A DNA stretch of 64,000 nucleotides, taken from the NCBI GenBank assembly GCA_024180945.1, contig JAKSGN010000021.1:62001-126000 (forward strand), read 5' to 3'. Source of the DNA: Macrophomina tecta. Its lineage: Eukaryota; Ascomycota; Dothideomycetes; Botryosphaeriales; Botryosphaeriaceae. Shown one piece after another: positions 11,222 to 22,575 of this stretch; the stretch's first letter is position 1, and every line of letters starts with the position of its first letter. Position numbers and translations under genes: made by a program. Below the pieces are notes generated by a model. It was not told the DNA's origin and made no database searches. It saw nothing but the letters and a program-made list of their open reading frames with translations.

Positions 11222-12324
11222 GTGGGCGGTAGCGCTCCGTGGACTTTCCTTACTCATTACCACACGTTACTGATATCGGCGTCTACGGTACGCGCCGGTG
11301 TCGGACATATGGGGTTATGCCACAGCCCGTGGCTCTGGGATATCGATCGAGAGCCAAATCGATAACAGAGATAACTTCACGGAGCCTAGACCGCGTTAGT
11401 GGGCCCTTATAGTAACAGCTGCCTCTAGTACGTGTTCCGGGTCGCTTATAGACTGTAATCGAGTCATGAGCTCGGCGTTTTGTTTGACTGTCAACATGTG
11501 AGCTTTGTTTGAGGCTGCGAAGCACGAAAAGAAGGACCAATCGTGCTAATGTCATGCAAATACGGGGTTCTGAGCCTCAATGAATAGCGCCAGACCGATG
11601 TAGGTATGTGAGTTGCTCTTGAGGGAGGAGCATGAGTTCACGATTATTGCATGACTTCCTTCGCAGGTGGTTGAAGCATTTTTCCACCAAAAAAAAAAAA
11701 AAAAAAAAAGTTGAATAGTTCCAACACAGTTCCCGAATAGGTTTCAAGATGTTCATTTAGAACTTCAACTGCTCCTTATAGAGTCCAGTTGCCTTCTTCT
11801 TCTCAGATTCCTGAATGTGGCAGGACAACGGGATATCGTAAATGGAAGGTCTCTAGTGTTGCTTTAGTTCAACAGCAGTCAGAAAATTTGAGTCGGTGTC
11901 ATAAATACTAGCGAAAAATTACCACTGAATTTTCTGCATACACGAAGGTCAGGAAGATAAGGCCAGATGATGCCTCAGGCATTAAGTCTATTTTAATTTA
12001 AGCTCTTGGGTGGTGGGGCGTTGGGGCTGAAGGGCGGCGCGGGGATCGGCAGAAGCTTGTGCTAGTGCCGCGACCTTGATGCCACCTATCGACATCGACT
12101 TCCGCCTGCAATCAAAGATTCGCTTTATAATTCGCCCTTCGCTGTTCTGACTCCCCGTCGCAGTCACTTCCCCCAAGACCATGACGACGCTCTCCCGCTA
12201 GGCCAGACTCTCAGCACGCTCCTTACCTTCTTTTCGACCTGTTCTGCCGCGCGCGCATCCTTTCTCTTGGACGTCTCCGATCGTCGCACATCCGCACCAA
12301 CCCCTGCGAACACACAGCTTCGGC
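11222..12324. other. Intergenic region with an A21 tract
   Basis: About 1.1 kb without coding signal. A run of 21 A residues lies at 11689-11709. The sequence before HUT1 (12100-12320) is C/T-rich, as expected of a leader. Confidence 0.5.
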
Positions 12325-13684
12325 ATGGCACGCCAGAAGTCTCAACCCTCCCAGAACGCCAATGGCGCAATACCCCAGCATGACGCAAAGTCGCAGAACG
12401 GGACCCTGGCAAATGGCAGTACCAAGCCAGGCGCAACATCGCCGCCGGCTCAAAAGCAAGCCGGCGCTGCTGAGTTGGTTATCTGCGTCGCCGGCATATA
12501 CGCTTCATTGTAAGGATACCACGAGCATGCACGCGTGCGCGTACACCACGATGCAATGGATTCGGCAACGCTGACATCCGAATTCTCCCCAGTCTGTCCT
12601 GGGCCCTCCTCCAGGAGCGCATCACCACGACGCGCTACGGCCCACCGGCCGCCCCCGAGACATTTACCTACTCCATCTTCCTGAACACCGTGCAGTCGGC
12701 CTTCGCCGCCCTGACTGGTTACGTGTACCTTCTCTCCTCGAAGCCGAAGGGCGGCCCCGTCCCCGCAATCTTCCCCTCGCGTCGCATCTTCTTCCCGCTG
12801 GCCCTCGTCGCCGTGACCTCGTCGCTCGCCTCGCCTTTCGGATACGCCAGTCTGAAGTACATCGACTATGTGACCTTCATCCTTGCCAAGAGCTGCAAGT
12901 TGCTGCCCGTCATGTTCCTGCACCTGACCGTTTTCCGCAAGCGCTACCCGCTCTACAAGTACGCCGTCGTAGCATTGGTCACCCTCGGCGTGGCAGTCTT
13001 CACGCTGCACCACCCCTCGACCGCCAAGAAGGCGGGTAAGCACACTAGCGTGGGCAACAACACAACGTGGGGCCTACTGCTGCTCGGCATCAACCTGTTG
13101 TTCGACGGCCTGACCAATTCGACCCAAGACCACATCTTCTCCGCCTTCAAGCCCTTCTCGGGCCCGCAGATGATGTGTGCCCAGAATATCATGTCCACCA
13201 TTTTGACCTCGGCCTACCTGCTGCTCTCGCCTTATATTGCGCAGACCCCTGTCGGTGCTTTCGTCGGCATGTCGGCGACCGATGGCGGCGAGCTACAGGA
13301 GGCTTTGAGCTTCGTGACTCGCTACCCGCAGGTGGGCTGGGATGTGCTGTCTTTCGCCGCTTGCGGTGCCGTAGGTCAAGTGTTTATCTGTGAGTGTGAC
13401 CATTCTTGTATATCTGCTGGAACAGACCACTAACAATGACTGTCCGTCTAGTCTATACCTTGGCGCACTTTTCGTCCCTGTTGCTAGTCACTGTTACAGT
13501 CACCCGTAAGATGTTGACGATGGTGCTGTCGGTGCTATGGTTCGGCCACAGCATTCAGGGCATGCAGTGGCTCGGTGTTGGCCTCGTCTTCGGAGGTATC
13601 GGCGCGGAGGCGGCCATCAATAGGCGTGAGAAGAAGCAGAAGGAGAAGGCGAAGCTAGAGGCGAACGGCAAGAAGGGATTGTAG
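12325..13684 (+). CDS. HUT1: HUT1-type UDP-galactose/UDP-glucose transporter
   Basis: Endoplasmic-reticulum nucleotide-sugar transporter of the SLC35B1/HUT1 family, 404 residues. Exons are 12325-12509, 12593-13389 and 13452-13684; introns of 83 nt (phase 2) and 62 nt (phase 1) have canonical borders. Joining exons 1 and 2 gives GIYASFLSWALLQERITTTRYG, the family N-terminal helix. Other hallmarks are ASPFGYASLKYIDYVTFILAK, KSCKLLPVMF, LLFDGLTNSTQDHIF and FGHSIQGMQWLGVGLVFGGI. About ten hydrophobic segments can be counted. The protein ends in the lysine-rich tail ...NGKKGL, so its last four residues (KKGL) form a KKXX ER-retrieval signal, which agrees with the known ER site of the family. The family supports UDP-sugar supply for protein folding and glycosylation in the ER lumen. 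Confidence 0.96.
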
Positions 13685-16600
13685 AAATAGGAGATGGAAT
13701 CGTTATGTGGGTTAGAGGAGCATGCGGTCATGCATTGGAAGGGCGTTACAGTGGATGTTGGTCTGGCCGTCATGCATTTAGAACGTTGTGAGTAGAATAT
13801 CAAAGCATTTTCCTTTTTTTTTTAAAAAAAAAAAGAAAAAACTTTTCTGGTTTCTATTATAGAGCTTGCAGAACTTCTCCGACGTCCATTTGCCCCCGTT
13901 TGCACTCCCTCACAAAATCCTGAATTATCCCTCTGTTGCTCTCACAATTTCTCCTCGGAGCTTTGCCTAATCACACGCTCGTTGTAATTATCGTCCTCGC
14001 ACTGAGACTCATTTTATCTCTTCCCATCACTCTTTCTTTGTTGTAATTCTATATGTGGTCCCAGAACATTGGCCGGGGACGTCCGATAGTTGGGAATCAG
14101 ACGAGTCATGGGCGTAACCAATTGGAAGAGGGGTGCTTATGGGATTTTAGAAGGACGCCGTTGTCGCTAACGATGGTATCTTCTTGGTGTTCTTCCCTCT
14201 TGGTTTGAGGATGCTGTGGGGCCTCGGGGGTTTCGAAAATGAGGAATTCGGCGAGCAGCTCGGCGCCTTCGAGCGGGTCTCTGCAAGCGTGGTCACGGGT
14301 GCCGCAATAGGTCGAACCGGCACAAGCCGCGATACAGAAAGCGACGTTGGAGAAAGGAAGCTCTCAAATACTCATGTTCGCCCAGTCTAACCATTTTTGG
14401 CAATTCTCCTCACGGTTGCCACAACCCCGCCCTGCAGCTCGACACACATGCTTGAAAAGCCGGAATAGAGGATAATATGAGAGGCGGTAAAGGCAATGAG
14501 TTTACTTAATACTTCACATCTGAGGTGCGTCCCAACTGCAAGGGCAATGCGTTGTTAGGGCAAAGGGGTGCGCCATCCTATGATAGTCCTGGCCGCTTAG
14601 TACCGAATATCGCAATCCCATCTATTTGTCAAAGATTGTGTGAGCTTATGGGCAAACATTGCCTGCGCATAGAATTGGGGATCGGAAGCCATCTGTATCT
14701 CTTATGCGTCGCTCATAATATCCAACAATGATCTCAGGTGAGAATTGAGTCGAATGTCAATAGGAAGGAGGGGTAAACTAAATGTGACCGCACTAATTTC
14801 GTAACAATATAGCAAATGTGGTATTGGTGCTCAGCAAATGGTCCCAGACGCAAAAACTAGATCGTTCCCGCATCCCGCACCCCTGCAGCTTCACCAGGCA
14901 ACTACAAAGAGCTGCTCTTAACTCACAGGCAAGCCGCGACCATTTGGAACTCCCGTTTACATCTTCGGGCTGCTATGACTTGTCATGGAAGATCTCCGTA
15001 TTTGCCCACTTCGTCCGCTGACGCTCTCAGAAAGTGCATTTCCACCCACAATCCACCTCCCGCATCAGATGACGCTGCACAGTTCAGTATCACACGTCGA
15101 AAAGGTCACCGAGCGCAAGAGAATCCGCGGCTGCGATGATGCCTACTAATGCGAAACCTCCTGGCGTGACCAACTCCTTGAAATCTAGGAACTCGATGTC
15201 GCTCCGAACCTGCCGACAGCGTAACGTAGCCAAGCATGTCACCCCCACTTACACATCACTAGATCTAACGATCCAACGCAGAGATCGCCACTTCTTTCTT
15301 TCCTTAAAAGCTTTGCGCCAAATGACCCGCAAATTAATGGCTCTAATCTGAAAGTTTACCACCGGGAATGACGACAGCGACGATCAGTCTTAATTCTAGA
15401 GGAGAAGCTGCTCAACTACCCGCAGATAGCGCTGAGGTAGCACGGCGAGTATACCTAGAGAGCTCAAGTCAGGCTGGAATGAGTTTATTGCAGAACACGT
15501 TCACCTCGGCATGTTTCTCGAGACGGGGGATTACACGTTTACGGCCGAGACGAGGCTACCGGATGGACGAGTGCTCTTTTTCTTTGAGCCGGCAGTCCAC
15601 TTAGTGGGCTCGAACTCGTCTTGTACTGCATCATTACAAGCAGCCAATATTGGATCCACCTTGCAGAATTACCTCGTCCATGTGACCGCATGTGGTTGAA
15701 GAGTTCCACATCGACCGGCGAAACTGCACTCAAGCAGGGTCCAAGTCCGGCGGCCGCAGACGCATCCGCGATGGGGCCCGCCAGCCCACGCGGACGCCAC
15801 CCCTCAACGGGCCGCGAGCATGTGCGCCCAATATGGCACTTCCCGGATCGTCATCGACATACCGGAGTCGCGCTATTTCCCCGCCCCTGTTGCCGCTTAT
15901 AGCCTCGCCCAGGCCACCTTATAATAAGTTTAAATATAGACGTAGCCTTATCTCTTTCCCTCTCCACACATTCTATCTGCCCTACCCGTCGGACGGTCGC
16001 CGGCCCCTTGGCACCCATGTTTACTCCCGCGGCCGAGACAGAGGAAAAGGACGCGTAAATCCGTGCTTCCGCCTTATTTCATACTTCTACCTTTTTATCC
16101 TTGCCTTTTCTAAAAACTCCACTCCTAGCTGGGCGGTACATGTGTCCCAGACGAAGCGGCTCGAAACTCTTCAAATAAAGCTTGTCGCTGCTATTTTTAG
16201 GCAAAAAAAAAAAAAAAAAGAGGGGGGGGGGGTTTGGTGTGTGGGCGGTAATAGAGTTGGGGAAAGAACGTGATATTGACTTTTCTCTCCCGTTCCTGTG
16301 TGTATTCAGGGACCTGCGCCAGGTAGCACGGAGTGTTCCGACGCCATGGGGTGTGATCCCCTGTCCTGTTGCACGGATCGTTTTTTCTGCGTGCATACGC
16401 GCGGGGGCGTGGTACCGGTGAACGCACTTCGCGTCGGTCACGGAACGCTTTTTCTTTCTTGGCAGCGAGAACAATCGGCACCCAAAGAGCCATGAAAATC
16501 TTCTTTTTCTCCGCGGTACGAAGCGGCCGTACTATAGCGCCGGGAGGGAAAAAGACGCATTGCTGGAGACACCGATCTGGCGCTGGCGTGTGACGCACGC

Positions 16601-19257
16601 TCAGGCTGGGGGCTGGGGCAACCGCCATCGACGCACCATCTTTTGCGCCGCACATCAGCCCTTAGAGAGTAGCCGGGCTTGGGGTGTGCTGAAGAGTATG
16701 CATACACACGCACATGTCGTTCGGCAACTCGAGGTTGCGGCGAGCGCATGCTTCGAAGGCCCCCTTCATCATGGAGCCGTATTCAGTAACCACCAGACTT
16801 TGTGGCTACCTTCAAGACTCCATGGCCCATGACTTCATTAATCCGGTCGGAAAAGGGAGAGAGGCTCCCGAGACGTCATTAGTCCGACGTGCTGCATGCC
16901 GCTTCTTTCCTCCACTCATTTCGGCGCCAAGGGCATCCGAGCGGGGAAAACTGAAAAGAGTGTGTGTGTGGGGGAAATAGTTGGGGGCAGCGAGCACCAT
17001 TATCTCAGAAAAGGATAGCTGGGTTGCATATATCTGATTTAGCGCAGTCCGCAATCATCTCCACGCAAGATAAAAACCACACCATCACAACAGAAAAGGA
17101 AAACCGGTGGTAGTTCCGTGCGACCGACATACGAACGCTCAGGTGACAGGTGTTTAGAGCCCGGCGTCGCGGCAGAGAGAGAACGGTTTCTCTTTCTCGG
17201 GACCTGGGACCGGACGGTTTCGTATTTCGCTGACGCGCACTGCGACGTGCTGCACTGGGCGGATCTTGCCATGATTACTGAGTGATTATGCATCTGCCGA
17301 AATGATTCTACCCTTTATAATTGAGACTCTTAACGAATGAGAGATGGTAAGTGTTGGGTAAGGTTTTTTTTTCCCCCCTCTCGACTAGTCGTCTCGAGTT
17401 TTGTGCCGGGCGGAAACCGATTCGTTGCGGCAAGTGTCGCCAACTAGTACGGATCCAGAAAACGCGGACAAGCATGTTGCGGCTTTTGAATAGTTTTTTT
17501 TTTTTTTTTCTAGGGCGCCGTCGCCGCGCTACACACAACGTTCGGGTGGAAACGGTGTCGGATACTGATGCAACATCGGGATCTACGGGGAATGGGGGAG
17601 ATAGTATTAGGAATGGTGGGAGACGGAGGCGGAGGTGTCGGTAGAGTACGTGACCACCGGTATCAGAGATGAACCGTCACCGAGCTTGGCCTGTCGTTGC
17701 CAAGTGGCCGGTTGAAAGTGACGCAATCCCCTGCACAAGCTCGTCCTTAGCCCGTTTCGCCTTATTTTCGGGCGAGCCAGTTAGCTGGGTGGCATCACAG
17801 GCTGCGGGCCTCACAAGAGTCATGATGGAAGAAGCCGAGCGGATTTAGAAAAGGGGGTAATATCAACTGCTCAACTAAAGGGGAAGGAACAATAATAGAA
17901 GGAAGCAAGAAGGCAGGCGGAGCGCAACGATCGGGAGAAGCCATCCGAGAACGAACACCGATTGGCAGGAGCGGGATGACAGGAGTAGATGGAATTGGCA
18001 GGTACTAGCACGGAGTGCAGCGGACGGATGTGGATCACTGGGAAAGCCGCGCGTAAGTGTGGTGTATGGCGCAGCACCGGCCCTGGTCTCCGGTGCTGCG
18101 GGACTTGGGGGTGCTCTTACTGGGTATAGTAGGTGGGCTAGCTCGGTGTGAGCTGTAGGGCAGGACAGGGCCCAGCGCAGAGGCCTACCCCTACCCGGTA
18201 ATCGTGGCTGAGGGGCTAAGCAGGACAACAAGGCAGAGACAAGCGAGCGTCCACCCTGGGCGGGGCTCAGCCAGGGGGTTCCCCTCGACGGTGGAGTCTA
18301 AATGGTCGCCGGTGGCGTTAGCCTGTCTCAGCCCAGTCACGATATAGTCATGGACGGGTCTTAATAGCACCCCATCAATGCGGTCCCTCCCGGCTGAGCC
18401 ACTCCCGCTCGACAGTCTGTCTGCCCTCGTGAGCTATTGGAGACTGGATCAAAGTTTAAGCAAATTTCTGGCAGAGCCTCGAATATTGGAAGGAAATTCC
18501 TTATCTCAAGAACCTAGACGTTTGCAAAAGAGCATCAGTGAAGACTACTACGGACGTCAATGATGTGACAGGAGGTCATGAGCAGAGGAGATATTTTGAA
18601 GAGAGAACATGTAGTTAGAACGTGGGAAAACAACGCTGATATTCCTTTTGCTATGCTGTCCTCCTGCTCCCAGCGAGATGCACAGAGGCATATGCCGAAT
18701 GAAGCTCCCAACACACGCCAAAGCTATGCAATCCTCTACCTAGCTACTACCTACTGTCGTAACATCGTGAGGAAATCCAGAGATGAAAGCCATGAGAAAC
18801 AGGCTCCAGTAGGGATAGAGAGAAATGACTGCAAACAAATAACACAGGTATAAGCCAGAAGCGAGAAAACAATACCGATAACAAATGCCGAAATCCAAAC
18901 ATGCCATATCCAAACCCAATCAATCCGGCGCCCATGTCCAAGAGGGATATAAAAAAAAAGGCCACCAAGCCACCCATCCATCGCGACATCGGAGGGGGTA
19001 TCGGATAAGAATGGAACAGGACGAGGGGAAGGACGAAGCGAAGAAACCATCCGTACAAGACTAAATGAGAAGAAAGTTCTTCATCCTACAGGCCACCGTA
19101 ACTGTGACTCAGAAACGCAAGACCTTACAAATACTCATCCACACGTACCCTCATTCAATCTGGGACCAGCGATCATCCACAGTGCCGGTCCGAAAGTACA
19201 TCCCGAGGCCGTCACACATAGACCGAAGACCGGAATCGAGAGACATCTACACCCAGC
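13685..19257. other. Gene-poor region, 5.6 kb
   Basis: No gene could be supported on either strand. Visible items are a T/A block at about 13812-13840, A17 followed by G11 at 16203-16232, T9C6 at 17364-17378, T16 at 17494-17509 and an 11-bp perfect inverted repeat at 18070-18100. A TATA-like stretch occurs near 15921-15940. Several frames of 90-190 codons exist (for example 15692-16273) but have frequent low-complexity runs and no family features. The right part may be the 3'-UTR of the minus-strand regulator at 19258. Confidence 0.5.
18070..18100. repeat. Perfect 11-bp inverted repeat with 9-nt loop
   Basis: Arms 18070-18080 (CGCAGCACCGG) and 18090-18100 (CCGGTGCTGCG) are exactly complementary and flank a 9-nt loop. 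A transcript of either strand would form a stable GC-rich hairpin. It sits 1.2 kb downstream of the stop of the minus-strand regulator. Function unknown; it could be a UTR hairpin, a protein-binding site or chance. Confidence 0.75.
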
Positions 19258-21431
19258 TCATATCATGCCGGCCCAGTTACCCCCTGCAAACCCTTTGACC
19301 GAGGTACCGACAACACTGTCGTGATGTTGGTGATGAGTGCCCGGTACATGGACCAGGTGATCCATGTACGAGTTCTGGTGCGGGTGAGCCTGGTGAGGGT
19401 GAGGATGCGGAAGCATTTGGTGTTGCTGGGGTAACGGGTGACCGCGACCACCACGGGGTGATGGAGTGGATTCGCTCGCAGGTGTCGAGACGCCAAAAGC
19501 CGCAGAATCGGTTGCAGAACGCTCTTGCTTAATCGAAGGAGTGCTCTCTTGAGGGAGACGACTACTAGCGGGGCGTGATGATGATGACAGTGAGGCGGCA
19601 GTCGAGGGCCGATTGCTGCTGGCATTGCTGGCGTTCCGGGCAAGCTGAGTGGATGACGTCTCTCGACGACGCTTAGGACCATCTTTGGCCTTGGGATGTG
19701 TGTGGCACTGTGAGACGTGTCAGCGTACAATTCGGAGCCCTCAACATGCTACTGGACGATGGCAGACAGAGTAGTCCCGGACATATTGCACAAGGATGTC
19801 CAGTGGATGGAGGGTAGGGTAGAGATGAACATGAGTAATACCGGGGTGGGCCGTCCGTAGCGTGTTAGAGTATGGGCGGGATCCCTTACCTTGTAGGCGT
19901 GCCTAAACCACGTCGTACCCTTTTTCTTACTGCTTACCAACGCTACCCAGTCGCCGCAGCTGCCGCACAAACCTTCCCATACGTCCAGGTTTCCCTCGGT
20001 GCGACGGGTTTCCTGCGGACCCTGGAAGGCGGCACCCGTGTTCGCACTGACGCCGTGGGTGAACGACTTGTCGTACCAATACGCGCTGTTCTTCAGCACA
20101 AGCCACCTGCCAGGTTTGCACAATCCACACCAGCCCTCGCGCTTGTTGCCGTGGCCGCGCACCCAGCGGGGGGTGTAGAGGTCGCCCTCAAAGCGCAGCT
20201 CCTGCTCCTTGGGCACCATGTCGGGATCCGAGGGATGCATGTCCGACTCGGGCGGGTCGCAGGACTCCTGCTGCAGGGATGCGTATAGATTGGGCGGCTC
20301 GGAGAAATCGGCGAAGTGAGCAGAGCAGCCGTGGTGCTGGTGATCATTGCTCTGAAGCAGGCCGTACATGCCCTGCGAAGGAAGAGGGCGAGGGGCCTCC
20401 AGTTGATAGCGCTGGTGAGGAGAAGAGAAGAGAGGCCCTTGGTTTGACGGCAGCGGCTGCGGCTGCGAGGACAGCACGTATTGGGACTGGGGACGGTGCA
20501 TGCCCATGGTGCTGGCTCCGTAGGCGGGCACCGACTGGTGGCCGTGGGGGTTGAGGCGCTGTCCATAGTTGGCGAACCGGTCCTGGACCTGGTGCATGCC
20601 GAAAGCCGGGGTGGAGGTGGGCGCAACGCCCGTCATGCCAGTGGACCACCTCTTCAGGCGGTCACTGTCCATGGTGTAGGGCGAGGAGCGCACACTGCTG
20701 TGCTGGTGGTTGTGGGGGCCGGGCGAGGCACCGCCGCGGCTGACGGTCCGGACGGGATCATGACGCTGCGGGGAGGTCAAGGGCGACAGGAGATTCGGGT
20801 TAGGATCCATGTTTCCCCAGCTGTCATAGTCAGAGGCCGTGTACGAGTGGGTGTCCGTTTCGGACGAAAAGTCATCGTACGTGTTCACGTCTGGCATGAA
20901 GCCAGTGCCCGTGCTCGTCGTGGAGAACGAAGCACCCGAGAAGCGCTGCGACGGGTTCTGCAGGTAGCCGGTGTTGGGGTCCTGGCGCATGTTGGGGTAC
21001 TGCCTAAGGTCAATGATGGGGCTGTCCTCGTCGTGGCCCATCATGGCCTGGTTGAAGTCGGGCATCTCTGGATCCATGTTAGGATAGTCTATCATATCGC
21101 AAGCCTTTTGACACCATTGTTCTGCGGAGGTTGTCAGGATAAATATCAGCGTGCTGGCGGGCGACATACCTGTGTCGGCGTGGGAGTGGGGCTGGTAGTA
21201 CTCGCTCGAAGCGGCAGTGGTGCGCCAGGCGTACTTGGGCGCGGGCGGGCCGCCCATGCTGGAGGGCCGGGAGGGTGTATTGGCTGGGGGCTTGGTGGAG
21301 CTGGCAATGGCCATCATGTCTTGCTGTGACACCGACCACGTGCTGGCTGGCTGAAAAGGGGTGGAGGCGTGGGCTTGCGAGGCCGCGGTGGGCGGCTGCG
21401 GTTGCACAGGCGGCGAGCCATACGAATACAT
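19258..21431 (-). CDS. Rua1-type zinc transcription regulator (former DUF4451 domain)
   Basis: Predicted nuclear regulator with a C-terminal Cys/His-rich Rua1_C domain, 647 residues from the first supported ATG. Exons are 21170-21431, 19890-21121 and 19258-19707. The introns are 48 nt (GTATGT...CCGCAG, frame-preserving) and 182 nt (GTAAGG...TCACAG, phase 0). The long N-terminal part is rich in Ser, Pro, Gln and His, typical of activation regions. The domain spans roughly residues 385-512 and contains GDLYTPRWVRGHGNKREGWC, WLVLKNSAYWYDKSFTHGVS and WEGLCGSCGDW. Splicing to exon 3 completes it as HAYKCHTHPKAKDGPKRRR. In Ustilago, Rua1 controls ustilagic acid genes; targets here are unknown. The tail is His/Pro-rich (HPHPHQAHPHQ). 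The frame stays open upstream of 21431 to an AG near 21497, so a short 5' exon may be missing. It lies alone in a gene-poor tract. Confidence 0.87.
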
Positions 21432-22445
21432 TATCTGCGAGCCGGGGCGGTTGGGGTCCTGGACGAAGATCTCGGGCGCACCAAGAGACGGTCGGTATCT
21501 TTATAATCATACAGCGTCAGTGGTGTTTTGGGCGGCGGCGGGAGGGCAGACGGACTGGGGTGCCGCATTAAATTCCATTTTTAAACGACGGTATGTGGAT
21601 GATTAGCCTGTACGCGCGGGTTAGCTCGTCCAGGCCTGCATGATGACTGCCGGCGGAACCCTTGGAGGGAGCCGTGCATCGACGGCGGGCCTAGCTGGGG
21701 GGGACGGTGACGCCGACGAGCCGCGGACAAGCAAGGGAGGGCTCACGGACGAGGGCGAGCCAAGACTGGCGGCTTCTTTCTGCGCTGCTGTAGAACGGGG
21801 GGATGGGTGGGCGCGTGGCTGGTGGTTGGATGGACGGGCGTGGCCGGAGATGCTCGCTCTCGATTAAAAAAGGAATGTACAGAGGAAGGTACCTGGATCG
21901 CAGCCGGCGCGAGAGGTAGCAATGCTCCAAAGCAAGCAAAACGAATGTGCTGGGAGAGTAGGCGCGAGGCAAAAGAGTGACAGGGCCAAAGTAGGGGAAG
22001 GCAGGCTCCAGGGCCGGGCGCGGGGACTATATGATGTGAGAGAGCGAGTGCTTCATGACATGGCGCGCGAGATCGCTACGCAGCCCGTAGCAGAGGCCAC
22101 GATGGGTTTGAGCTTCAGAGCGGGCAGCGGCTTGGCTGCAGAATTCTGGAACAGCGCGGGCTGCTGCTCCCCACTGTAGCAGAAGCCGAGCAGCAGGCGC
22201 ACGCCCATAGGGCAGAAGCTTGGCCGGCGTTGTGGGATGGGCAGCGCGCCGCTTGGAAACGCCCCGAAACGGAAGCGGTTTCAGGAGGGCTGGTCTGGCA
22301 TGTCTCGATCGAGCATTCGGAGAATAGGATGGAGTCGGCAGACACAGCTGAAACTCTGAAACTGCGTCGCGGCGAAGCGAAGGCGAGAGCGCGCCCCTGC
22401 TGCTGCCCCAAGAGTGAGGTCCCAGGACGTCGCCGCACCGCCGCC

Positions 22446-22575
22446 GCGCCGGGGCCCGAGCCTGCCCGAGCCTGCCCACGCCCACAGAGCCTCCGCCCGC
22501 GCCGCCGGCAGCTCTCCAGCACCCGCGCCAGCGCCAGCGCCTCTCCAGCACCCGCTCCAGCGCCAGCGCCAGCGC
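22446..22575. repeat. Short direct repeats in GC-rich leader/promoter DNA
   Basis: A decamer CCCGAGCCTG is repeated in tandem near 22446-22470. A ~29-bp unit beginning CTCTCCAGCACCCGC and ending in CCAGCGCCAGCGC occurs twice, at about 22512-22540 and 22541-22575, with one substitution plus an extra CCAGCG copy. These look like local slippage duplications. Confidence 0.65.

Noticed and set aside
15692..16273. 193-codon frame in the gene-poor tract
   Set aside because: Ends in a homopolymer-derived Lys/Gly run and contains no recognisable domain.
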